DNA of 64,000 nt from Pyronema omphalodes. Its lineage: Eukaryota > Ascomycota > Pezizomycetes > Pezizales > Pyronemataceae. How positions within the stretch are numbered: position 1 is the stretch's first letter; each line of letters opens with the position of its first letter. The position numbers and the translations under genes were made by a program. This document shows, piece after piece, positions 40,313 through 51,405 of the stretch. The DNA lies in contig JAJJXM010000002.1 in the NCBI GenBank assembly GCA_024516155.1, positions 1 to 64,000 of the forward strand, read 5' to 3'. Under the pieces are notes generated by a model. The model saw only the letters and a list, made by a program, of their open reading frames with translations, was not told the DNA's origin and made no database searches.

Positions 40313-43300
40313 CAGATTTTACTATGCTGATATTCTTTTGAGTTTTTCAATATTCAGCCCAGAATTCATCCAAGCCCCCATTCGGCAAGCGCAGATCTGC
40401 TGTTGCTCACAATGCCTAGCATCATGCTGTCTGCATCAGTGCACCGCCGTGCGGAAATTATCATGTTGTTGCTAGGTATAGAAGCGCGGTATCTAGGGTT
40501 GGTAACCTGAATCCCATCAAATGGTACGACTAAGCCTTCGCTTGTTTCCCTGGCACAAGTGTAGGATGAATCATTTCAGGGTTCTACACCTGAGTTGCCT
40601 CACCTTTTGGATGTACATCAGCCCCGCCCCTCGATTCCAGCCGTCTGTGGTCTCGCTTCAGGGCTAGAAAAAAGAAAGTCGAAAGCGCCCACTCTTGCCA
40701 CTGCGGGTACCTTGCAGAATTGCAATGCAACACGGTTCCTAAAAAAACAAAATTCTGCTTGCCTTGTTGTTGATGATGTGATGATTGCTGTTGGGCAAGA
40801 CTCACGTACCATGAGTGTAACCTTCTTATTACGGACTGTTCTCGGCTCGATGGTTTTTGTTGGATCTATTTTCGCGATGAAAGCTGAACCCCATCGTTGG
40901 ATCAAATCTCCCAGTTTAAACATCCAGAAATCAATGGGATTCTCAGAATTCGTTTAATCCGTTGAAAATGTTTACTCATGTTGCACTATCTACTAGCCTT
41001 GTGTATTCCTGTAGGCGACGTAGGATCTAAAATCGCACTGTGGAGGCTAAAGTACACTCTAAGTGCACTGAAATTCGCGGGTCCCCGTGGTTCTGGGGAA
41101 ATCTGGCACTGAATCTCGGTATGTAGGGCTGATAGGCGAGATTGGCTAAAGGCCCTAAAATGATTGGCGATACTAGAGTGGCCCTTAGCAATGAGCGAGA
41201 TGAAATTCGGTAGAGACCCATTTTCATTACGGGCTGAAGGGGAATCGTGCGCACGCCCTTATTCGAAAAAGGAGAAGTCTTGTTTTGGCTTTCGTTTTGT
41301 AAGAACTATCTACGTACATACACCACCGTGTATGGGATTTCGCTCTCGCTCCGAATGCAGTCCCGAGAAACAGAGGCGTAGGGGGCTAGAATTTCATCAT
41401 TTTCTTCTTCCTTCATAAAGATTATACTAATTGATCTACCATAGTGTCACATTCGGGTAGAATATACTTGATTTTTCGCCACAGCGGCCTGAAGGTTGAG
41501 AAGATTGTTGTAAGCGCTTTGACCGTTCTCTGTCTATTGTTAGACGAATAAGCTGCTATGCAACACAGTACTTATGCCTCATACTGTTCCGTGCGACATC
41601 GTGAGCTAAAAATGCATGGCTTTCATCTGTGTTAGATTATCCAGTCGTCATGACGAGTAATCAATTTTGATATCTTCGCCGGCTCGGGATGAAGTTAAAA
41701 CGTTCCACTGTATCCGAGGTGCGTCCCGAGAAGATGGGTAAGGCAAAATCCGACAAGCCTATGAACCGTAACCTTTTCCGGATCATTCATATCTAAAGAA
41801 CAGCAAGTTTTGAAGTCTGTGAAGACGGGAGGTAATTAATAATTTCTCGTTGTTTTCACATATCCTTTCCGAAAGCATGTGTTTATTTTTGTTTCTGTCC
41901 CCTTTTCTGGAAGCAATAGCCACGGATAAGATGTTTTACTCTATCGCCTTATTTTGAACAAAAAAAAACATGCTGGTACTTGCATCTGCTTTTTCTTCAG
42001 CCGCACACAACTGCAGTGTAGCCGCGACAAATGATATGCGGAACCACTGAAGACAAATGAATTTCATCAGAAGCACGTGGAGACTTCTCGCCGAATCACA
42101 TAAAGTTGTTCACTGCGCATTTTGAGGTTGTACAGGATTCAGGGGAATTGCAGGCAGAAAGCTGAACATTATCAAGCCACCAACACAACATTTTTTACCG
42201 TCCCGAATAACAATCAAAAGCAAACTTCTCAAAACATCAGCAGAGAAATTTGCCTAAGCAGTTGATCACAGATGCATACATGTTTGCTTTTGAAAACCCT
42301 GATGGATGAGCTTTTCAGATTCTTCGGAGAAATGGGGTGGGGATTTTGATGAGAAGAGCTGAAGATGGGCTGAAGATTGTGAAGCCGAAAAGGTAATAGA
42401 GGGAAAACATATCTATCACGCTTATCCTGATCCCACGAGAGCTAGAGTAGCTGGCCATGGACCATATTCAAAGAATCGAGAATCGCCAATATACACTTCC
42501 TACAGTCGACATGAGATTTTCCACTGAATTCGGCAGAATTCGATGAGATTTGAGCCAGAGGTCAAAGCACAAATGTCACAGAATCGAACTATGTACTTTG
42601 GAGTAGTCGGTTGAGACCGATCCATCGGGCTTACTTTCCGTGTATGAAATATCGGAATTTGGGGAGTTTAGTGTGATTTTGAAAGAGTGGGGCATGCTGA
42701 CGATGTTATATCCTTCTTTTTGCTACAATCTCGATATTTCTTATCAAAATTTACCGTGCCAAAAGGATTCGCCAGAGATGCGGTCTACGTAAAGTCGATA
42801 TGCCAAATCTTGCTACATTACCGAGAAATCGATGCACAGCCTCATTCAAACACAATTTACACTGCTGACAGCGGAGTTGTATGAGGGATATTTCTCAGGA
42901 AAGTTCCCGATTAGATTGAGAAGAGGCTGGCGTGTCGAAGGATGGACATGTACTTTCCGGAAAATTAAGGATGGCAATGTGGGTTTCTCGATGAATGTTT
43001 TGCATAAAACATGCAGGGTATTATGTCCCTGCTTTCAACAATCTTTGAAATAACAATTCCATGGAGGAAAATTTATTCATTTGTTGTGATGACGTTCCGC
43101 TCGTCGCTGCTAATCCGTTGTTATACTGCGATCATCAACCCTCACTCGATCTCGCTTAACGCAGACCTTCCGCCAAGACTGCAGCGCCAAGTCTCGAAAA
43201 AAGACAGTCACATTGGCCACACACAAACAGTTCAGCCGCAATTCTCGCGATCATACTATCGTTTTCTCACGAACGCCGCCGTCGAATCCGCCCGCCCAAC

Positions 43301-43329
43301 GAATCGTCAACCTGCACCTCTTCCGACAG
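40313..43329. other. Spacer with no supported gene
   Basis: Three kilobases with short frames only. The frames at 40595-40957 and 40618-40923 overlap antiparallel and neither carries a recognisable domain. Confidence 0.5.
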
Positions 43330-43443
43330 GTAAGTCGCGAGCTTTTTGAATCCGTCTTACCTTTTCTCGTCCGGCTTTGCTTGAGAAAAGAAAGTCGGAC
43401 ACTCAAAATGGCTCCCGCAGACTGACCCGAAATTTGTGAACAG
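43330..43443 (+). other. Probable 5' UTR intron of the RPS22 gene
   Basis: GTAAGT donor at 43330, an ACTGACC branch-like site at 43421, and a CAG acceptor at 43441-43443, leaving a 20-nt leader before the ATG. Leader introns are common in ribosomal protein genes. An alternative acceptor is at 43418-43420. Confidence 0.5.
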
Positions 43444-43463
43444 ACCCCTTCAATACCGCCAAA

Positions 43464-44087
43464 ATGGTCAAGACCTCCGTCCTCAATGACTGCTTGAACG
43501 CCATCAACAACGCCGAGAAGGCCGGAAAGAGACAGGTTCTCATCAGACCCTCTTCCAAGGTCATCGTGAAGTTCCTTCACGTCATGCAGAAGCACGGTTA
43601 GTTTGCACGACAATTGGGCCGGAAGGGAATACGGATTGGAAAAACTACGAGAAACCACGAGCACGCGACCCCGGCTATAACTAGTTTATTGCTCCGATTC
43701 TACACAGCAATGGACCTTTAAGTGTCGGGAACATTAAACATTCTCGTGGTTTTACCAATCTCTATTTCACCTTTCCGGGACCAATTGAAATCGGAGCCGA
43801 ATGGGACTACGCTAACATTTCCCTCAGGATACATTGGAGAGTTCGAGGAGGTTGACGACCACCGTTCCGGAAAGATCGTTATCCAGCTCAACGGACGTAT
43901 CAACAAGACCGGATGTATCTCTCCCCGCTACAACGTCAAGCTCAACGAGCTTGAGAAGTGGGTCACCAAGCTCCTTCCTTCCCGTCAGTTCGGACACATC
44001 GTCCTTACCACCTCCGCTGGAATCATGGACCACGAGGAGGCCCGCCGCAAGCACGTCGCCGGAAAGATCATCGGATTCTTCTACTAG
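43464..44087 (+). CDS. RPS22: 40S ribosomal protein uS8 (RPS22/S15a), 2 exons
   Basis: Exons 43464-43596 and 43828-44087 give 130 residues, the exact length usual for eukaryotic uS8. It begins [14 protein letters not shown] and ends A-G-K-I-I-G-F-F-Y. The conserved V-L-I-R-P-S-S-K-V and [13 protein letters not shown] segments are present. It is a component of the small ribosomal subunit, binding 18S rRNA. The intron (43597-43827, 231 nt) uses GTTAGT and CAG with a GCTAAC branch site, splits codon Gly45, and is long compared with other introns here. A second intron probably lies in the leader. Confidence 0.97.
43634..43760 (+). other. Long-range hairpin inside the RPS22 intron
   Basis: GATTGG (43634-43639) pairs with CCAATC (43755-43760), and AAACCACGAG (43652-43661) pairs with CTCGTGGTTT (43743-43752), both perfectly and nested. 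The structure would loop out about 80 nt. It might aid splicing, mediate autoregulation, or be an intron-encoded small RNA. I see no clear C/D boxes. Confidence 0.45.
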
Positions 44088-45520
44088 ATGGTTCATTCGT
44101 TTGGGAGCGGTGTTTGGGATATTTAAAAAAAGTTCTTCGGATCACTGGCGTTATTGTACATTTTAAATAATGGAAGAAACGCGACACTGTTTCACCGGTC
44201 GATGTGATATGTGAGTGCGGATATATTAACAGTTCTCGGGGGTGTGAAGAACAAGTGAGTTTTGGCTGTGGGTTTCGAATGAAGCAGTTCTTGGAGAGTG
44301 GAGAACTTGCAACGGCATTAGTGTGTACAACACCAGAGTTCTTCTACCTCTGAGTGTTGAAGGAATTATTTCAATCGTGCCAAGATTAATGAAAACGGAC
44401 TCTACGAACATGCCCTTCTGACTTTTGGAGGAGTATGTACCGAAGATCTGCAACATCCAATTCCATTTATGGATTCCCTAGACCTTTGCTTAGGTCGTAG
44501 ATAGACCCCAAATACAATCTTTTTCCATCAAACCTTTTTTCTCGACTCTGCGTCATGTGCCTTGCCTCAATTTCCAGTATTTTTCACTGGGAGCTCGTGT
44601 AAAGCAACTAACGACAAAATTCAAGAAACAAATAATCATAAAAAAAATATCTCATCCATGGTATGGTATACCAAATCGGCAACATCATAACTTAATCCCC
44701 AACTCTCTACAGATCCACATCCAACATCCCAATATCCCTATTCCTTCAATCTCCCTAACCCATCACATCAAAAATAACCAAACTCACTCGATTTCAATCC
44801 CCCGCTTCTCCAATATCCACCAAATAAACAACACTCATACATTACAGCGCCGTATCTTCATAGCGTCATAACGTCCCAACGTAACAAAAACCTCAATATC
44901 CCATCTCATCCTCCATGGCTTCCGAAAAGCCTCCAACCATTAACTACAGTGCTAGTCACGCCCTCTCACTCACTGTATATTTTTGGCTGTCACGTATCAC
45001 CTTCCTTTACTCTACTACTAGGCTAGCTACCGCAATCTTGCCACGGTTTAAACTACGATGATGGAAGAAAGTAGTAGGAATTGTGTTGTGCGATTGATAT
45101 TGGTTGGTATTGGTATTGGCTGATACTGGTGTTCAGGGAGGAGTTTGGATGGTGGTTGGGATATATTGTACATATATATTTATGTCTACAGGAGATGGAT
45201 TTCGATGGAATTTTGATATGGGTTCATCTCATGTAATCCAGATAAATATATAATGGTTCAAGATACCGTAACCTCATTTTTTGTTTGCGGGCTTGTAGTT
45301 ATCCTTCCAGTAACCTCTCTATCTGTACAATTCTATCCATCCCTCAACCCCCTCAAAAAGAGAGGGACTATATATACCGGTACATCTCTATACACTGAAT
45401 ACAATGATTATCATTCTTATTTTGATCCAATGGCTTTGAGTTTATAGACTACCCAAGCACCACCCTCACAGGATCACACAATAAATCAACACCTTACATC
45501 CAGCGAACGGCATCTCCTAG
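44088..45520. other. Spacer; one weak 48-residue frame
   Basis: After the RPS22 3' UTR, an ATG at 44915 opens a 48-residue frame (M-A-S-E-K-P-P-T-I-N-Y-S...) to 45061 with a hydrophobic middle. Its start context is good but nothing else supports it. Confidence 0.3.
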
Positions 45521-45993
45521 ATGGACCAATACATAGACTCAGGCATAGGTAAGCTTTTACTGATACGGTATCTGATTATTTTATTGATTTATTTGCGAAC
45601 AAATAGAGATACTTTATGATAACTTTGCGATACGATTAAATAGATTTACTCGGCTTCACCCTAATATCAGAATTTACATTCAGCTCCGGTTCCAGCTCCA
45701 GCTCTGGTCCCGATTTCCATGGAGGTATAGGTCAAGATCGAGGTGAGAATTATAATAAGCTTACATTTACGTTTACATCTTCATTTACATCTACATTGAC
45801 GTTAACCAAACAATCACCAGACGGCCAGCGACGAATCGACGACACCTTCAAAATTCGAAACGCAATCCGTCTCGTCTTGATACCTCCTTCTAGTTATTTT
45901 CATCACTTTTTTTTTTGTAAACCTAGCCTTTCGGAAAATTCAGACACAAATTATGGGAATAAATCCTCATTTTTGAACTTATGGCTACTGTAA
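45521..45993 (+). CDS. Candidate small three-exon gene, 99 aa
   Basis: Exon 1 45521-45548, exon 2 45644-45742, exon 3 45821-45993. The donors GTAAGC and GTGAGA and the acceptors TAG and CAG keep frame at both joints. A GTTAAC branch-like site lies in intron 2. The protein starts M-D-Q-Y-I-D-S-G-I-D, has a Ser/Gly stretch (F-S-S-G-S-S-S-S-S-G-P), then D-G-Q-R-R-I-D-D-T-F-K-I-R-N-A-I-R-L-V-L-I. The last ~30 residues look less protein-like, so the true 3' end may involve another intron. The family is not recognised. The coherent splicing is the main evidence. Confidence 0.35.
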
Positions 45994-46669
45994 ACAGCGA
46001 GATTTCAATGCCAGTTGATTGTGTGTAATCGCTGACTCCTATGGTCCCCTAAAGCTATGTAGCTAAAACTAAAATCAACAACGCCAAACGCCAAAACAAA
46101 CGTAAAGATAAAGAAAGAAAAAAATAGTAACAGAATAGCAATATAACAGGATGCGACACCGCGACGCTGCGACCCCGCGTAGCTGTATATGCTGTATGTG
46201 CTGTCTAATATGTACAATGAAAATTCCTCCTCAAAAATCCTTAGATTCGTCGAACCAGGAGTCATTTCTCGAAGCCCGAAGCTCGTCGTCGTTGTTGGTT
46301 CTTCTTGGTCGGTCGCGCGATCCGTAGTCGTAGTGATGTATGGCGTGCATAGCTTCCAAGCTCCTTACATACACAGCGGGGTTCGAACAGGATCGTGGAA
46401 ACGTATCAATACCACAGCTTAGTTCTTGTTCTCCATAACTATCCATTTGTCGCATTTCGCTCAGTTTCTCAAAGTGAACTCCACGACTCATCTGTTCTGT
46501 CGATGTAAACTGTCAGTCACAGCAGTCCTCGCTTAGAGCTCTTTCTCCTTAACCAGGTTCCTGGAATTCACCGATGATGGTGTACACTGTACATACCAGC
46601 TCATCCACTTCCCGATCTATCATACACCGTGCCCCATCACCGTACAGCCTCGTCCTTTCCAACCGCTCG

Positions 46670-46831
46670 CTAGGCCCATATACCCTCCTTTTTCCTATCC
46701 TTAATAAATGTTGCCCAACCCCAGAGCGCGATACAGCATAGAATCACGGCGCCACAGGACATGAATGCTTTGTCGCTGGGGGATAATGGGTAGAAGGTTA
46801 AGACCTGGTCTGCTACAATGCGTTCGGACAT
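46670..46831 (-). CDS. Small single-pass membrane protein, 53 aa
   Basis: Begins M-S-E-R-I-V-A-D-Q-V-L-T-F-Y-P-L-S-P-S-D-K-A-F. One hydrophobic helix follows (C-G-A-V-I-L-C-C-I-A-L-W-G-W-A, about residues 26-40), then a basic end (I-K-D-R-K-K-E-G-I-W-A). The layout, with an acidic/neutral N-terminus, one helix and a positive C-terminus, is that of a small mitochondrial or ER membrane protein. The ATG is in a strong context (ACACAATGTC). A longer frame overlaps it in another register but is Ser/Thr/Pro-rich low-complexity and less convincing. No specific family name can be given. Confidence 0.55.
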   Translation of the reverse strand: MSERIVADQVLTFYPLSPSDKAFMSCGAVILCCIALWGWATFIKDRKKEGIWA

Positions 46832-49175
46832 TGTGTGTGCGGGAAGTTGTCGTGGTTGTTGAAGGAGTTGGGTTGAGCTGAGCTGAGTTGAGCTGTGGTG
46901 GTGGTGGGTTCCTCAGTCGGGGTTGGAGTTTGGAGTTGGAATTGGAGTGACGGTAGTCGTTTAAAGCCGGAAGAGTTGAGTTCGATGATGTTCTTTCTCG
47001 GGTTGAATGGCGAGGCGAGGGGTCGTATTCAGACTTGAGGATGATCAAAGTTGAACTGGGCGTGGAAGTGGAAGTGGAAGGACGATGACTACAAGAAATC
47101 AAAAGGGCAGACTTCTCGTACGGTAGGTATGTTGGTAGTCCGGATCGAAGTGGGTTTTACATATGTGAGATTATAGGAGATCCCTTAACATGCGGGTTAC
47201 AGTCGCACAAACCACTGAGTAAGTGGGATCATCTTTTTACCTTACCGAAAATAAATAGGGGGCTCTGGCTGGCCTGGCTGGTGTTTATCACAAAGACAAG
47301 GCTCGGGTTATGGTTGGTTGGTTTGGTTGGTTCTTGTTACGTTCGGATGATCGTTACCAAAAGCTACCAAGAGTGGTGATCCCTAACCTCTGACAGGAAA
47401 AGACGCCGCGGCCCAGGAACGCAGAGGCCGCGTAAACGAGACTTGGGAATTGTTTTGAAAACGTGATGATTAAAGTTTGAAGGATTAAATTCAGAGTTTC
47501 ATCGGCATTGATTACAACAGATATGAAGACATGAACGCATAAATATTAAGAGTGGCGATGGCATAGCCGCTGATGCTGTGTGATGGGCCAGCGTGGAAAG
47601 TAAAGTACCTTGCATACGCGCCCGAGAGGTCCAAGAGAGAGCATCATTTGCCTCCGAGGAACGGCATTAAATATCAATGGCTTTAAACACATAACTCATC
47701 TCTATGAAAACCGGGTTCAGTCTATCCCGTACGAGAATTCGGGGATGAAGATATGGAAGCCGAGATGCCTCGGACTCCCCTGGATCGAGTGGATTCAGGC
47801 ATTGACCAAGCTGAGAACCGAGCTTCGCAGTACGTAAGTCGATTCTGGCTTCTGTGGCTGCGATGGGACGCCCATTTGGCTCGAAGTCTTGATGTGGCTT
47901 TGTGCTTTGATGGTTCCGTGGCTTGCAGAGACTTGTAGAGTCGGTAGTGATCTGTGCAGTCACCGCAGTGCACAATTGTAAGTGGGGCTTATTTCTGATG
48001 AGGCTTAAGTCAAATGTCAGAGTATTATATATATATACCCATCTGACTTGCTCCGTGGCATGAGTGTAGGTACATTGAGGTATGTATTGCTATACTCATC
48101 TACATTCCTGCAAGGCACAAGCTACTCTGGCATTAAAGTTTTGTATATTCCCGCCACGGTCTATCTATATATGTATCCCTACAATGTGTACGCAGACCAG
48201 AAAACCCTTAAAGTAAATTACATATGAATTCATCGTCATTAAGATCAGGAACCTGAAGTGCCATTTACACTTATTCCTCGAATGGATATCTATGTAGAAC
48301 AATACGTACTCGACATCATACCAACTGCCACTCGCCTGTCCACGAACTGTTACGAGCGTCAATTCCACAACATCCCAAACAGAAAGATATCTACCTCGTA
48401 TGTATATAACTATATGGTTTTTCTTTTGCTATGAAACTGATAAGGAGATGCATAAACATATCCTGCGTTGCTGTTATTGGTAGGGCTGCATAATTCGACC
48501 ATAAAGCACGGAGGTCCGCAGCCTTGTAGGGCAGAAGCTAGTGTCATTTGGTTTACCTCTACAAAGCTAGCTAGTAAAGTATTTTACCCGCACGATGAAC
48601 CCAGCGGATGAATTTGAATAAGATGTTACTTAATTGATATATTTATGTATTGATACAACACGAAAAAGTACAAAGGTGACAATGACATCACTATAACCAC
48701 CTACTCCACCACGACTAGCCAAGATGTTACATTACCCAGAGCTCTGTGTTACAATTCGTCATAGATTATCACAGGATTTTGTGCAAACTTGAAATATCAC
48801 GATGGGAAAATTGGCAAAGATAAAGAAAGACGAATAACGAAGAGAATATGAGACTTTATTAATGCTAAACCGAAAAGACTATCCTAAATTTATCCTTCTC
48901 CATGGTGCCGTTCATATCTCCTCCATCTCCGAAACAGAACCCAAGATATTGCGAAGCTTAAGACCCGAAAATACTAAGAGAAATAAAAATAAACTGATGG
49001 TAATGAAAAAAGTGTGTAACCGTGCCTAGCCCTCCCCCTCCCCTCCTTACTCCATCTCTTCTTTCTCTCTTTGAAGAAAATAAACGGAAATTACGTTCTA
49101 TCACACATTAGCATCTATGCATCCATCTATCTCTTTCTCTCCCTCCCCTTGCCCCATCAATACCAGGAAGTCAAC
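46832..49175. other. Spacer with no supported gene
   Basis: Short frames only. A frame at 47753-47938 begins M-E-A-E-M-P-R-T-P-L-D-R-V-D-S-G-I-D and meets a GTAAGT donor after 27 codons, but no second exon was found. Confidence 0.4.
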
Positions 49176-49469
49176 TTACAACAAAGCCAACGTCAAATCA
49201 CCATGAATCCTCGCCTTAAGCGTAACCTCCAACTCAATATTCAAATCCAATCTAACACTCGGAGCACCACCCTTTTTCTCTTTTTGTGGTTGTTGCTGTT
49301 GAACCTGTCCCGGCTGCTGCTGATTTATTTGTTGCTGTCTACGTTGGGGTTGCTGAAGCTGTTGGTTTTGTTGTTGTGGAGAAACTTCGTCGTCGAATTC
49401 ACTGTCGTAGTCGGAATCTTCTTCGGATTCAACTTGTGCTCGGGGACGTGCTGGTGCTGCGGTGGCCAT
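49176..49469 (-). CDS. Small Gln-rich protein with conserved-looking C-terminus, 97 aa
   Basis: An N-terminal acidic Ser/Asp stretch (E-S-E-E-D-S-D-Y-D-S-E-F-D-D-E) is followed by about 35 residues dominated by Gln. The C-terminus alternates hydrophobic and charged residues (V-R-L-D-L-N-I-E-L-E-V-T-L-K-A-R-I-H-G-D-L-T-L-A-L-L), which looks like an amphipathic beta strand or helix. This end resembles a short conserved segment of small uncharacterised fungal proteins; that is from memory and unverified. No signal peptide or membrane helix is seen. The function is unknown. Confidence 0.6.
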   Translation of the reverse strand: MATAAPARPRAQVESEEDSDYDSEFDDEVSPQQQNQQLQQPQRRQQQINQQQPGQVQQQQPQKEKKGGAPSVRLDLNIELEVTLKARIHGDLTLALL

Positions 49470-51405
49470 TGTGATGGGAAAGTAGGTTCGCTGGTTTTAT
49501 CGAAGGTGGGTTATCACTCAGTTCGTAGCTTAGGCTTCAGGCTTTGAAAGTTTCGTTCGTCAAAGATCCCGTGAGTCGTATAAGCTAAAACGCCGTAGAG
49601 TTCGTAGTTCTCGTGATAATCGTGGTGCTGGCAGAATATTGGTGATGAAGATAAAGCTAATTACCAAAAAACCGATAAAAAGGTCTCAAGTCATGATTAT
49701 ATCCTCCCACTTTCTCATTGATAATCCTGCCTTGTGCCTTGATCGCCTTGATCTTCCCAGTGACGTTATGTGGTTGCTGCGTTGCCAAGCAGGGAATCGC
49801 GTTACACAAGTTGTGTTGCTTAGCATCCTTCAGGCTGTGAACCTAGATGAGACGTCATGATGTGACGTTTTGGGTGTAGGGATTTGGGGAATGAAGATTG
49901 CGGCTGGAGATTTTGATGTGCATGCAGGTGTGGCGTTGGTTGCTGGAGATGAGGGGGGTTTTGCGGCTTCGGGGGGTAGACGAACGAGTGCGAGTACGTG
50001 ATTAAGGGTGGGTATAAATCTGGCACCGAGCTGCAGAATTTGGACTTGTGCAGTTATTACGATCTGCCTTTGTACAGTGTTCTTGCAATAATTAAATTAT
50101 CCATAAAGCTGGATTTTGACATACGAATAAGCCCATTAAAACCGTGATACATCAACAAACTTATACTTTCCCATACAAATAAACTGCAAATTTACCGCAA
50201 GTCTTAATGACTCAAAAAGTATTCCAAAATATCATGTCAAAACTTACGTTACTTGCATAGAGATCTTGCTCATTCGAGATAAAATTTCCTTCTATTTAGA
50301 TTTCGAAACCAAGCATAGCGTAAACTTACGAATTCAATCTAAACTGCACGAGAGCAGACATACCCAAGCAAAAGAAGTTCAGGAGAAATGCTTACTCAAC
50401 AAAGCCGAGAATTCTAATCTCCAGATAGAAATAATTTCCTTGGCTCGAGGCTGGTGAAAAGGCCATGTCTTTGCTACCATCTATGTAACTTCAAATCCTT
50501 CATATCTTAGAATAATAATGACAGCTTTACCAAAGTTTCGAACGAATATCTATATGCATTCGATAAGGTGTAGAAACTACCTCAGACTTGCTGAAAAGGA
50601 CTACCTGAAATCATCATACTCAATCTGTGCCATAGTAATCAGTATCCGTTTATAGGCCATAGTTTATAGTTTTTCCGTACAAAGCTACCCTGGGTGCCAA
50701 TGAAAAAACGGAATGGTTATGGAAGTGGGAATGAAGGCTAATATAACGCTACATTTAAGGCTGAGGCTGCTTAGTGCTAGTAGTTAGGTGAGACGTGATA
50801 TATAATCACTAACCAGAGTAATGATACCGGGGGAGCCTGGAGGCGAACAGATGTACGGTAGAAAAGTGAACGAGCAGGTGAACTGGCTATAGCCTTGTCA
50901 ACACAAGCGCAGCCTCAATGATGATATTGTACCACTTATAGATAAAGCCTAAGCACATATGCAAAACATAATTCCGTGCAGTCATACATTGCGTTGCACT
51001 AGTTGTAAAGGTTATGGAGCACTGAGCTCCTAAGAAAGTTACAGCTGCTCTATTTTGAACAGTATAAATCATAAAGGCTACCGAACAAAGGCTGGCTGTG
51101 TACTGAAATACACATGGTTATCTGCGTCATGCATGGGGCATTATCATCAGTTATCTGTAGGTGCAATTGCACTCACAGGTTCATGCGCACGGATATGTAC
51201 ATATGTACATATGTACATGCACCTTACTTTCTGCCTTGACCTGCCTCCTTATTTATGAACGCTACTTGACCAGATGGACATCGCTATAGATACCTGAGGC
51301 ACAAGGTTGCAAACGTTTGATAGGGTATCTAGCGTATCATTATATGACATGATATCCATTGTGGCTAGTTCTAATGCACAGAACTGAACTCTCGGATTCT
51401 GCATC
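49470..51405. other. Spacer with no supported gene
   Basis: AT-rich. A short palindromic GTACATAT microsatellite lies near 51.2 kb. No convincing frame or RNA gene was seen. Confidence 0.5.

Noticed and set aside
46370..46400. GGTTCGAAC resembling a tRNA B box
   Set aside because: The T-arm does not pair on either strand and no A box lies at the right distance. Similar weak hits near 4311 and 60490 were dismissed for the same reason, so no tRNA is called.
46701..47102. A 133-codon minus frame covering the small membrane protein gene
   Set aside because: Ser/Thr/Pro low-complexity sequence; the shorter frame in another register has the better start and a membrane helix.
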